From Limnovirga soli (lineage in GTDB: Bacteria > Bacteroidota > Bacteroidia > Chitinophagales > Chitinophagaceae), in assembly GCF_013106755.1 (NCBI RefSeq), contig NZ_WHPF01000001.1, positions 186,001 to 250,000 of the forward strand: DNA of 64,000 nucleotides. The letters are read 5' to 3'. Each line of letters starts with the position of its first letter. The first letter of the stretch is position 1. The notes beneath the pieces were generated by a model. It was not told the origin of the DNA, searched no databases, and worked only from the letters and a program-made list of their open reading frames with translations. Below, piece by piece: positions 52,862-61,539 of the stretch. Made by a program: the position numbers and the translations under genes.

Positions 52862-55800
52862 ATGAAAAGAATAATGTTATTTGTGTGCATATTGTTAAGC
52901 CGGTTAGTAATAGCGCAGGCACCTGAATTGATTGTGCCCGCCGGCCATGGCGATCAGGTATATCTTACCAAATTTTCGGCTGATGGAAAATTTCTTTTCT
53001 CAGTGGGCACCGGGGCAAAGGGGGTGAAAATATGGGATACCAAAAACGGGCGTTTGCTAAAAAACCTACCAGTAAAAGACTTCCCTACCAGTATGCAAAT
53101 AACGACAGATGACAGACAATTGATTGTTACCACAAAATCAGGGATTTATTTTTATGCATTCCCTTCTTTTAAATTGCTAAACACCATACAACATGGCGCT
53201 ACCGATGCTGTTTTGGGTGGCAATAATTTGTATATTCTTTATAAAGAAAACACCAATGGATTCAATACCGCCTCAATAGATGTTTCCAACTATAGGGAGA
53301 AAGCTTTATTTGCTGATGCCAATGCATCCGCTGATGTGATTAGCCTATCGCCACAGGGAGATAAATTGTTTGTGGCTTCGGGCTTTTATATCAGGGTAAT
53401 TAATATAGGCAATGGCAGCCTAATCAATTCATTTTCGCCCGAAACAGGGAAGATATTTTTGGGCTTTACCCCCACCGGCAGCCTGATAGGATTTACTGAC
53501 AAAGGCAAGAATAAATCAGTACCTGGCACAAGCGATGCAGCCAGTTTATCCCCAGTACGCAGTTTTGATTTTAAAATACCTACTTCTTATCATTTTAATT
53601 CTTTAAAAAACCAAATTGCTTTTGGTGAAAATGATTTGGTATGCTTATCTGATGATGGTGCTATTAGTATTGCCAATTATTTAACCGGCAAAAAAATACG
53701 CGAAATTAAAACCCCTGATGAAGATATTATTTGCATGGCCGCCTCTGGTAATATGCTGGTAGCCGGAGATAAATTTAAGGGCACGCTTAAACAATACAAT
53801 TTAAACACCGGAAAACTGGTACGCATTTATGGAGAAGATGCCATTGCCCCTGTGGTTTGGGAAGCAGCTACCAATAACACAACGGGTATTATACTGGATG
53901 GTGTTTTCGACTCGCCCTGTGGGTATTTCAGTAGCCAGGAAAATGGCAAAGTAACCGCAGCCGCTTTTCAAAAAGAAAGCAATGAGCTAATGAGCATTGT
54001 GGGCATTTCGGCTGATGCCAGCCTAACAGCTACCTACAATCAAAAAGAAGTACAGCTGTATAAAGCACCGGTATTTGACCAACCATATCTAAGTTTTAGT
54101 GTACCCGATAAGCAGGTTGGCGCATTAGGTATATCGCCGGATAAGAAAAAACTGGTGGTGGCTTATAAAAACTATATTGATGTGTATGATATGGCCACCG
54201 GAAGCCTGTTAAATGAAATACCAAATGATGTTATGATGTTTGGTAAAGAAAAAATAAAAAAGGATGAATATTTAAATGATGATAAAAGTGTTTGCTCCTT
54301 TTCTGCCGACGGGAATTTTGTGGCGGTAAAAGTAGAAAGGCCAGTAGTTTTTGATTTGGCAAAAAATAAATCACTGGCAGATCTTTACCAGGCCTATAAT
54401 GTGGAAGCAATAAAATTAACTGCCGATGGACAAAAGCTATATTATGTTCAGGGAGAAAAATATGGCGTAGCTAAGTGGTTTGAATATGATGTGGCGCATC
54501 CGCAACCACCTGTTGGAACTTCCTTAAACCTAAGCCTTACCGAAGAACGCATTAGTGATTTTGATGTACAAAAAACCAATGTTTCTATATCGCCTGACTT
54601 AAATTTAATTGCCTATGTACGCAATGAAGAAATTTGGGTATACAATAGAAAAGAGTTTGTAAATACGGCATTTTTAAAAGGCCACCAATCTTATGTAAGA
54701 CAGGTACGCTGGCTGGCGAATGGCATTCTGGTATCATCGGGTAATGATAATACCATGCGCTTTTGGGATGCCAAAAAAGGTGTTGAACTGGCCAAACTGG
54801 TAATGTTTACCAATGGCAGCTGGGTTATTGTTACACCTAACGGACAATTTGATGCATCAGAAGATGCCATGAAAAAATTGTATTATGTACAGGGTATTGA
54901 AACCATACCATTGGATAACTTATACGAGAAATTTTTTACCCCCAACCTGTTGGCCAGAATAATGCAAAATGATGCATTACCCGCACCTGATGTAGATGTA
55001 AATAAACTGGCTGCACCACCAAAAGTTAAAATGAGTTTTGATGCAGCCCGCAATTTGGTAGTTGGTGATGATATAGCAAAAATTGACTGGACCAACGAAA
55101 ACATTAGCATCAAAGTTACGGCCGAATGCAACGAAGATGCCATTGATGAAATAAGGCTGTACCTAAATGGAAAATTAATAGATGGCACCAACAGAAACCT
55201 GGTGGTGGCAGATGATAATCAAAAAAGTTTAACCAAAACATTTACCATAAAACTGGCACCTGGTATAAATAATTTTAAAGCCATTGCGTTAAATACACAA
55301 CGCACCGAAAGCCAGCCCGATGAAACCGATGTAAATTTTATACCTGCCAAAAATATTCCGGCACCAACAATAGATGATGTTACACTGCACCTGGTAGTTA
55401 TAGGTATAGATAATTACAAAAACCCAAAGTATAATTTAAATTATGCCAAAGCAGATGCCAGTTCGTTTAAAGATGAAATGCAACAAAATAATAATGGCAT
55501 TTTCTCAAAAACCAAGCTTTACTTTATTACCGATGAGAATGCGTTAAAAGATAAAATAGAAAGCACTTTTCAAACGGTGATAAAAGAAGCTAAACCAAAA
55601 GATTTGTTTATATTTTATTATGCAGGCCATGGCGTAATGAGCAATACAAAAAACAACAAGGAATTTTTTATTGTCCCCTACGATGTAACACAATTATATG
55701 GCGCCGAAGATGCGTTAGAACAAAAAGGTATTTCGGCCACAGAGTTGCAGGACTATAGTAAAAAGATTCCGGCACAAAAGCAATTATTTATTTTGGATGC

Positions 55801-56146
55801 CTGCCAAAGTGCAGGTATGATAGATGCCATTGCCATGCGAGGTGCAGCAGAAGAAAAAGCTATTGCCCAATTAGCCCGAAGCACAGGCAGCCATTGGCTT
55901 ACAGCAAGTGGTAGCGAGCAGTTTGCAGCTGAATTTTCGCAGCTGGGGCATGGGGTATTTACCTATGCTTTATTACAGGGTTTAAAAGGTGGTGCTGCCA
56001 ATGGCGATAAACAAATTACTGTAAACGAACTTAAAGCTTATCTGGAAATACAGGTACCCGAATTGTCTCAGAAATACAAGGGTAGTCCGCAATACCCGGC
56101 CAGTTATGGTTATGGCAATGACTTTCCGATAGAAGTAATTAAATAA
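52862..56146 (+). CDS. Secreted WD40-caspase (peptidase C14) protein 5
   Basis: The protein has 1,094 residues. A signal peptide (MKRIMLFVCILLSRLVIAQ) leads to APELIVPAGHGDQVYLTKFSADGKF and VKIWDTKNGRLLKNL. The last blade is MRFWDAKKGVELAKLVMF, with the hinge WVIVTPNGQFDASED and FFTPNLLARIMQND. The spacer lies between ARNLVVGDDI (Arg730) and NRNLVVADDN (Arg778). The caspase domain has FIFYYAGHG (His923) and LFILDACQSAG (Cys981). Propeller type is that of copies 2 and 4. It stands 12 kb away from the main array, between a kelch gene and the pst locus, flanked on both sides by inverted repeat pairs. Confidence 0.92.
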   Translation: MKRIMLFVCILLSRLVIAQAPELIVPAGHGDQVYLTKFSADGKFLFSVGTGAKGVKIWDTKNGRLLKNLPVKDFPTSMQITTDDRQLIVTTKSGIYFYAFPSFKLLNTIQHGATDAVLGGNNLYILYKENTNGFNTASIDVSNYREKALFADANASADVISLSPQGDKLFVASGFYIRVINIGNGSLINSFSPETGKIFLGFTPTGSLIGFTDKGKNKSVPGTSDAASLSPVRSFDFKIPTSYHFNSLKNQIAFGENDLVCLSDDGAISIANYLTGKKIREIKTPDEDIICMAASGNMLVAGDKFKGTLKQYNLNTGKLVRIYGEDAIAPVVWEAATNNTTGIILDGVFDSPCGYFSSQENGKVTAAAFQKESNELMSIVGISADASLTATYNQKEVQLYKAPVFDQPYLSFSVPDKQVGALGISPDKKKLVVAYKNYIDVYDMATGSLLNEIPNDVMMFGKEKIKKDEYLNDDKSVCSFSADGNFVAVKVERPVVFDLAKNKSLADLYQAYNVEAIKLTADGQKLYYVQGEKYGVAKWFEYDVAHPQPPVGTSLNLSLTEERISDFDVQKTNVSISPDLNLIAYVRNEEIWVYNRKEFVNTAFLKGHQSYVRQVRWLANGILVSSGNDNTMRFWDAKKGVELAKLVMFTNGSWVIVTPNGQFDASEDAMKKLYYVQGIETIPLDNLYEKFFTPNLLARIMQNDALPAPDVDVNKLAAPPKVKMSFDAARNLVVGDDIAKIDWTNENISIKVTAECNEDAIDEIRLYLNGKLIDGTNRNLVVADDNQKSLTKTFTIKLAPGINNFKAIALNTQRTESQPDETDVNFIPAKNIPAPTIDDVTLHLVVIGIDNYKNPKYNLNYAKADASSFKDEMQQNNNGIFSKTKLYFITDENALKDKIESTFQTVIKEAKPKDLFIFYYAGHGVMSNTKNNKEFFIVPYDVTQLYGAEDALEQKGISATELQDYSKKIPAQKQLFILDACQSAGMIDAIAMRGAAEEKAIAQLARSTGSHWLTASGSEQFAAEFSQLGHGVFTYALLQGLKGGAANGDKQITVNELKAYLEIQVPELSQKYKGSPQYPASYGYGNDFPIEVIK

Positions 56147-56150
56147 TGTT

Positions 56151-56319
56151 GGCCGGGCGGTGGTACATGGTGCATCACCGCTTGCGTCGCACACTTGTAC
56201 GTTCGGTAATTACCATCGGCAATACCTATGAGTTTTTTGTAGCCTTTCCTGCTGAGTTTACTTTCCAACCGCACAAGTGTGCGACGCAAGTAAAGCAGAT
56301 TACTGCTTTATTGCCGGGC
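56151..56319. repeat. Inverted pair of dispersed elements with perfect 18-base arms
   Basis: GGCCGGGC at 56151, cores TTGCGTCGCA (56182-56191) and TGCGACGCAA (56280-56289), TTGCCGGGC at the right end. The arms CTTGCGTCGCACACTTGT and ACAAGTGTGCGACGCAAG match without mismatch. The pair lies between the ends of the convergent caspase 5 and pstS genes. Confidence 0.88.
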
Positions 56320-56341
56320 TAATAAAAAAAGCTATTGGCAA

Positions 56342-57319
56342 TTAATGTTCGTATTGTAATTCCGGAGCAATTTTCTTTAACTGCTCATCAATAACTTCTT
56401 TGGTAAGGGGTAAATAACCTGCACCACTTACATATTGCTGACCGGTGGTTAAAGCCCACTCAAAAAACTCGAGGATGGCTTTATTCTGGGTGCGGCCACG
56501 GGTTAAAAAATAGAGGTTGCGGGAAGGTGGCGAAGGATATTTGCCATCTTTTAATGCCTGCTGAAAAGTAGATAGATCTTTATAAAAATTTTCATCGGCA
56601 TCAATTCTTCCATTGCCATTAATATCGATAGGAATTATTTCCAGTCCGGGAATTTTATCACCGGTTTTTATATCGTACACAAACAAAGTGTTGTTGTAAC
56701 CGATGCCGTTGATATCTTTTTTCACCGCTTCGGCCACACCCGGATCTCCGGATACGCCTATTCCTTTAATATCATCCTGGTGTTTACCAAAATACTCTGC
56801 CCATGATTCTGCTGCACCAGCCGCATCGGCCCTGGTGTATACATTAATGGGATGTTTTTGCACATTATTAATTTTAAAAATACTATCCCAGGTAGAAGGG
56901 TAATGCGCTGTAAATATGGTATTAAATTCTTCTTTTTTTAACCCGCGTAATTGCAGCATTTCCATATAGGCATTGTGCGGGTTAACGGTGGGCAACACGG
57001 CATCTTTACATAAGGCAATCCACCATACGCCTTTGGCTTTTTCGACATTGGTTAATTCACGGGAAAACATGCCTACATCTACTGAACCAATCATTACATC
57101 AGTTAAGCCCTTGCCGGCGCCACCAGCCTGTATATCGAAACGAACTTCGGGGTGGATTTTCTGATAAGCATCCGCCCATTGCTGCATGAGTGGATATAAT
57201 GCAAAAGCCCCTGAAACGCTGATGGATACTTGTTCGCCTGATTGATTATCTGAATTATTACACCCATTGGCGATACAAGAAAACAGTATGGCCAACAATA
57301 AAATGGTTTGCTTTTTCAT
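56342..57319 (-). CDS. pstS: Phosphate ABC transporter substrate-binding lipoprotein, second copy
   Basis: The protein has 325 residues and captures phosphate for the PstCAB transporter. The lipoprotein signal ends in IANGC (Cys20). The binding-protein fold is seen in ISVSGAFALYPLMQQWADAY, FDIQAGGAGKGLTDVMIGSVDVGMFSREL and VYTRADAAGAAESWAEYFG, with IKGIGVSGDPGVAEAVKKDINGIGYNN after it. An EF-hand-like loop DINGNGRIDADE (about residues 233-244) is inserted. It is separated from pstB by a terminator, so it probably has its own promoter within 57320-57440. It is a clear paralogue of the protein at 60458-61438. Confidence 0.9.
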   Translation of the reverse strand: MKKQTILLLAILFSCIANGCNNSDNQSGEQVSISVSGAFALYPLMQQWADAYQKIHPEVRFDIQAGGAGKGLTDVMIGSVDVGMFSRELTNVEKAKGVWWIALCKDAVLPTVNPHNAYMEMLQLRGLKKEEFNTIFTAHYPSTWDSIFKINNVQKHPINVYTRADAAGAAESWAEYFGKHQDDIKGIGVSGDPGVAEAVKKDINGIGYNNTLFVYDIKTGDKIPGLEIIPIDINGNGRIDADENFYKDLSTFQQALKDGKYPSPPSRNLYFLTRGRTQNKAILEFFEWALTTGQQYVSGAGYLPLTKEVIDEQLKKIAPELQYEH

Positions 57320-57440
57320 ATTGCATGTTTTGAGTAGTTATACATTAGAACTGTTTAAGATGCTGCCAAAAACATTGTATTGAAAATAATTTGAGTTGAA
57401 TTTCTACAAACAGACACCTTAAGTATAGGCGCAAAAAATG

Positions 57441-57480
57441 CTAAAAAAAAAGAAACAAGAGCCGCATAGAAATGCAGCTC
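57441..57480 (-). terminator. Terminator after pstB
   Basis: On the minus strand a hairpin (57459-57480, stem with one mismatch, short loop) is followed by a T-rich run at 57441-57458. It lies about 75 bases after the pstB stop and before the second pstS. Confidence 0.7.
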
Positions 57481-57556
57481 GCTTTTAGTAGAACTAAAAC
57501 TCAAACTTAAGAAAAAACTAATAGTGTTTTAGTATGTTCACGCTCCATAATATTGA

Positions 57557-58369
57557 TTAATGGCCTACCTGTAAATACTCTTTCAAAATATCCGTTTTAG
57601 GATTTTCGAAGATTTCATTTGCAGGCCCGTATTCTACAATTTCACCGTAGTACATGAATACTACAAAATCTGCCAGGCGTTTTGCCTGACGAAGAATATG
57701 CGTTACCAGGATGATGGTATAATCATCTTTTAGGTTTGAAAATTCCTCTTCAATAACGCGGCTGGAGATAGGGTCAAGTGCTGATGTTGGTTCATCTGCC
57801 AGGATAATTTCCGGCTCCACAGCAAGACCCCTTGCCAAACACAATCTTTGTTGCTGACCAATTGACAAACGCTGTGCAGAGGTTTTTAAACGGTCTTTTA
57901 CCTCATCCCATAAAGCCACTTCCTTTAAGTGCTTTTCTACTTTTTCTTTGATGATGGCTTTATTGGTAACGCCTTTTAATTTTAGTCCGTAAGCAATATT
58001 ATCGTAAATGCTCATTGGCAAAGGAAAAGGGCGTTGCATCACCAGACCCATTTTTTGTCTGATTTGGGTAATATCGTATTTACCGCTTAAGATATCTTCT
58101 CCGTCAATTTCTATTGAACCATCTAGTTTTAATTCACTGTACAAATCGGTTAAGCGGTTCATGCACTTTAACAAAGTGGTTTTACCACAACCTGATGGAC
58201 CTAACAAAACAGTGATTTTATTTTTTGGAATAATCAGGTTAATATCTTTTAAAATATGGGCAGATTTACTGCGCACATTAAGGTTGCGTATGTTTACAAT
58301 AGGCACTTCATTACCGGCATTATTGCCCAGTGCTGCATTTATATCTGTTGATGTGATGATGTTTGACAT
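57557..58369 (-). CDS. pstB: Phosphate ABC transporter ATP-binding protein
   Basis: The protein has 270 residues and powers phosphate import. Walker A is GPSGCGKTT, the Q loop is in MGLVMQRPFPLPMSIYDN, the ABC signature LSIGQQQRLCLARGLA, Walker B IILADEPTSALDP and the switch His in LVTHILRQAKRLAD. The PstB-specific CMNRL follows Walker A. The start MSNIITSTDINAAL (58369) is preferred over an ATG at 58441 that would overlap pstA by 32 bases. It lies 40 bases after pstA and ends the pstCAB unit. Confidence 0.95.
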   Translation of the reverse strand: MSNIITSTDINAALGNNAGNEVPIVNIRNLNVRSKSAHILKDINLIIPKNKITVLLGPSGCGKTTLLKCMNRLTDLYSELKLDGSIEIDGEDILSGKYDITQIRQKMGLVMQRPFPLPMSIYDNIAYGLKLKGVTNKAIIKEKVEKHLKEVALWDEVKDRLKTSAQRLSIGQQQRLCLARGLAVEPEIILADEPTSALDPISSRVIEEEFSNLKDDYTIILVTHILRQAKRLADFVVFMYYGEIVEYGPANEIFENPKTDILKEYLQVGH

Positions 58370-58409
58370 GATAATAAGTTTAATTGTTTGAGTTTTGTTA
58401 TATCCCTTA

Positions 58410-59300
58410 CTAAGCTTTTGCTTTTTTGCGCTTAGAAGCAATAAATGTTTTGAATTTCTTTTTATTCTTGCCCTTGTTTAATACCCTGGCTGTTATACTG
58501 ATTACCAATACAATAATGGTAAGTATAATAGCAGCTGCGTATGCCCTTTGCTGTACTGCCTCAATGGGAGAACCCAGCTGGAAATAAATAGACAAAGGCA
58601 ATGTGGCTGTAGGGTCACTCAGGTTACGGGGCACATGGTCAGTATAACCAGCGGTAAATAACACAGAAGCAGCATCGCCAATACCGCGGCCAAAAGCAAG
58701 TAATACGGCGGTAGCGAAACCTGGCAAAGCCCTTTTAAAGAAAATCTTATAGGCTGTTTCGGTTTTGGTAGATCCCAGTGCGTAGGATGCCTCCTGTAAA
58801 CCAATGGGGATGGTTTTTAGTACTTCATCCATGGCCCTGATCATAATGGGGGCAATTAATGCACCAACAGTTACAATACCGGCACCCAGTGAATTTCTAA
58901 GGCCAAAATAAATCATAATGGTAAAGGCAAAAGCACCATATACAATAGAAGGTATGCCCCACAAAACATCCAGAAAAAAGCGAATACCTATTAACAGGCG
59001 GCTATACCTGATTAAATAAATATTGATAAATAATGCTACTGGTAAACTAACTACAAATGCCAGTAAAGAGGCGCCAATAGCAAGGTAGAACGATCCGGCA
59101 ATAGCATTTAAAATACCACCGCCACCGCCCATATAAAAGCCACCCTTAGGTTCCTGAGATAATATTTCCCAGGATAGGGCTGAAAAACCTTTACTGATAA
59201 TAGTATAAATAATATGCGCCAGCACCAGCACAACAATTAATGCAACGGCTGCTGATAATACGCGAAAAAAAGTTTCTTCCCATTTTCTTCTTAGTGTCAT
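58410..59300 (-). CDS. pstA: Phosphate ABC transporter permease PstA
   Basis: The protein has 296 residues and is an inner membrane permease. It shows six hydrophobic helices, for example VALIVVLVLAHIIYTIIS, FVVSLPVALFINIYLI, YGAFAFTIMIYF and IILTIIVLVISITARVL, and the EAA loop EASYALGSTKTETAYKIFFKRALPGF, which contacts PstB. It overlaps pstC by 4 bases (ATGA), so both are translated together. Confidence 0.95.
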   Translation of the reverse strand: MTLRRKWEETFFRVLSAAVALIVVLVLAHIIYTIISKGFSALSWEILSQEPKGGFYMGGGGGILNAIAGSFYLAIGASLLAFVVSLPVALFINIYLIRYSRLLIGIRFFLDVLWGIPSIVYGAFAFTIMIYFGLRNSLGAGIVTVGALIAPIMIRAMDEVLKTIPIGLQEASYALGSTKTETAYKIFFKRALPGFATAVLLAFGRGIGDAASVLFTAGYTDHVPRNLSDPTATLPLSIYFQLGSPIEAVQQRAYAAAIILTIIVLVISITARVLNKGKNKKKFKTFIASKRKKAKA

Positions 59301-60181
59301 TTTTCTTCAGATTTATAGATGAGATAACGGAATACAATATTGATGACCAGGATTATTACAAATAACAGCAGCGAACCAAACATGAGTGCCGAATCGTAAG
59401 ACGGAATACTCATCATTTCGCCATAGTTATTGGCAATTAATGCAGGTAATGGATAACCGGCATCAAATACAGAAGCAGGCTCCTGTACCACGTTACCAAT
59501 TACCATCATAACAGCAATGGTTTCTCCCAATGCCTTTGAGAAACCTAAACCATATGCTGATAGGATACCGGTGGCACCTTTTCTTACATATACATGCTTA
59601 ATGGTTTCCCATTTGGTAGCACCCAATGCCAGCGAAGCTTCGCCTAATTGAATGGGCACCTGACGGAATACTTCCAGCAGCATGTTTAAAATGTAAGGGA
59701 TACTCATAACCGATAATACCAATGCACCTGCCAGGATACTATATCCCAAAGACTCATTATTAAAAAATGGTGCCACTGTTTCGCCAACAAAAGGCACTAC
59801 TACCAATACGCCCCAAACCCCATATACCACAGAAGGTATACCGGCCAGGATATCAATTACTGGGCGCATAAATTCCAGCACCCATTTAGGAGCAAATTGA
59901 GACAGGTAAATAGCTGCCAGCAAACAAAGCGGCATTGAAATTATGAGGGCAATTATAGTAACCCACAAGGAGCTGAGGATAAATGGCCAAAAGCCAAATT
60001 GCCCTTCGGAGGGTGACCAATCTGAAGAAAAAATCAAATCGGATAATGAATGTGCACTTAAGAGGTCTTCTGATTTAAGTACCAGGCCGGTTGCAATAGC
60101 CACTGGTAATAGCAGAAAAAAACTTAAGCAAACAATCATCCATTTTGATGATATGTTATCAATTAAATTTCTTTTTGTCAT
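59297..60181 (-). CDS. pstC: Phosphate ABC transporter permease PstC
   Basis: The protein has 294 residues. The start MTKRNLIDNISSKW at 60181 is preferred over an ATG at 60229. Hydrophobic helices include MIVCLSFFLLLPVAIATGLVL, FILSSLWVTIIALIISMPL and MFGSLLLFVIILVINIVF. The EAA loop is EASLALGATKWETIKHVYVRKGATGI. PstC pairs with PstA to form the channel. It follows the first pstS gene after a 276-base gap that carries an inverted repeat pair. Confidence 0.95.
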   Translation of the reverse strand: MTKRNLIDNISSKWMIVCLSFFLLLPVAIATGLVLKSEDLLSAHSLSDLIFSSDWSPSEGQFGFWPFILSSLWVTIIALIISMPLCLLAAIYLSQFAPKWVLEFMRPVIDILAGIPSVVYGVWGVLVVVPFVGETVAPFFNNESLGYSILAGALVLSVMSIPYILNMLLEVFRQVPIQLGEASLALGATKWETIKHVYVRKGATGILSAYGLGFSKALGETIAVMMVIGNVVQEPASVFDAGYPLPALIANNYGEMMSIPSYDSALMFGSLLLFVIILVINIVFRYLIYKSEEK

Positions 60182-60275
60182 TTTCTTTAAGTTGTAAGTT
60201 TTAGTACAACCCGGCAACAAACCATACAACCTAAGAGCGTTATGGCTTGTTACTGAGTATTGTTCTTTTTATTAA

Positions 60276-60419
60276 CCCGGCAATACAGCTATTATTGGGC
60301 TTTACTTGCGTCGCACTCTTCAACTGTACCAATGCTATGCAGCTGTTATATGCTGCCAAATGTGATGAAGTACAAGAGTGCGACGCAAGAGGCGATGCCA
60401 TATAAAGCCATAGCCGGGC
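60276..60419. repeat. Inverted pair of dispersed elements inside the pst operon
   Basis: ACCCGGC tail at 60275-60281, left core TTGCGTCGCA at 60306-60315, right core TGCGACGCAA at 60379-60388, GGCGATGCC box and AGCCGGGC tail at 60412-60419. Arms CTTGCGTCGCACTCTT and AAGAGTGCGACGCAAG pair perfectly over 16 bases. Confidence 0.87.
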
Positions 60420-60457
60420 TACATACAGGCATTGCCTTTGGTTGGTTGATGCAATAA

Positions 60458-61438
60458 CTATTTAGCTATTTTCTTTAATTGCTCTCCAAGTGTATTTTTT
60501 GGCAAAGGCACATAACCGGCGCTGTTTACAAATTTTTGACCATCGGTTAATACCCATTTAAAGAAATCGAGAATTTCTTTTTTCTGTGTTTTGCCTTTGG
60601 TAATAAAGTATAACTGCCTGGCTGGTGGCGAAGGGTATTTACCATCGTTTACAGCTTTAAGAAAACTTCTTAGGTTACCATAAAAATTTTCATCAGCATC
60701 AATGGTTCCATTGCCATTTACATCGATAGGCACTACTTCAATACCCGGTAGTTTTTTACCACTTGCGGCATCGTATACAAACAGGGTGTTGTTATAACCA
60801 ATACCATTTAAGTCTTTACGTACAGCATCTGCCACACCAGGATCGCCTGATACGCCAATACCTTTCATGTTCTCTTGCTTTTTACCAAAGAAACCAGCCC
60901 AGGCATCGGCTGCACCTGCTGCATCAGCCCTTGTATAAACATTAATTTTCTTTGTTGATTTGCTGGTAGTGCCTAGTAAATCGTCCCAGGTATCAATGGT
61001 TTTATCAGCAAAAATGCCTTTGAACTCATCCTTTTTAATACCCCGTATTTGTAATGATTTTAAATTGGGGTTTTTGGCATTCATTGTTGGCAGTACCGCA
61101 TCTTTACAAAGTGCTAGCCACCAAACACCTTTTGCTTTTTCAGCATCGGTTAATTCACGGGAAAACATGCCGATATCTACGGCGCCTGTTAAACAATCTG
61201 TTAATCCTTTACCAGCACCACCCGCCTGAATATCGAAGCGGATATCGGGATGTGTTTTATTGTATTCCTCGGCCCAAACCTGTACCAACGGGTACAAGGC
61301 AAATGCGCCGGAAAAAGAAATAGATACAGTGGTTACACTATCATCGGGTGTACCATCGGGGTTGTGTTTAGGGCTTGCCGTGGTGCTGAGCAGTAGGGCA
61401 AACAGTGCTGTTGCCAGCAGGGATGTTCTTTTTTTCAT
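60458..61438 (-). CDS. pstS: Phosphate ABC transporter substrate-binding protein, first copy
   Basis: The protein has 326 residues. The signal peptide MKKRTSLLATALFALLLSTTAS has no lipobox, so this copy is probably soluble in the periplasm, unlike its lipoprotein paralogue. The fold reads ISFSGAFALYPLVQVWAEEYN, FDIQAGGAGKGLTDCLTGAVDIGMFSREL and VYTRADAAGAADAWAGFFG, with GIGVSGDPGVADAVRKDLNGIGYNN. An EF-hand-like loop DVNGNGTIDADE is inserted at the same place as in the paralogue. It leads the pst operon, 276 bases ahead of pstC. Confidence 0.92.
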   Translation of the reverse strand: MKKRTSLLATALFALLLSTTASPKHNPDGTPDDSVTTVSISFSGAFALYPLVQVWAEEYNKTHPDIRFDIQAGGAGKGLTDCLTGAVDIGMFSRELTDAEKAKGVWWLALCKDAVLPTMNAKNPNLKSLQIRGIKKDEFKGIFADKTIDTWDDLLGTTSKSTKKINVYTRADAAGAADAWAGFFGKKQENMKGIGVSGDPGVADAVRKDLNGIGYNNTLFVYDAASGKKLPGIEVVPIDVNGNGTIDADENFYGNLRSFLKAVNDGKYPSPPARQLYFITKGKTQKKEILDFFKWVLTDGQKFVNSAGYVPLPKNTLGEQLKKIAK

Positions 61439-61539
61439 GTTTGTTTACTTTTTAAGTTTTTTCATTTAATTCTATATACTTAATAGACTTTTAAGGCATA
61501 ACCTGATCTAGTCGTCTTAGTAAATTGTTTATCAGCTAA

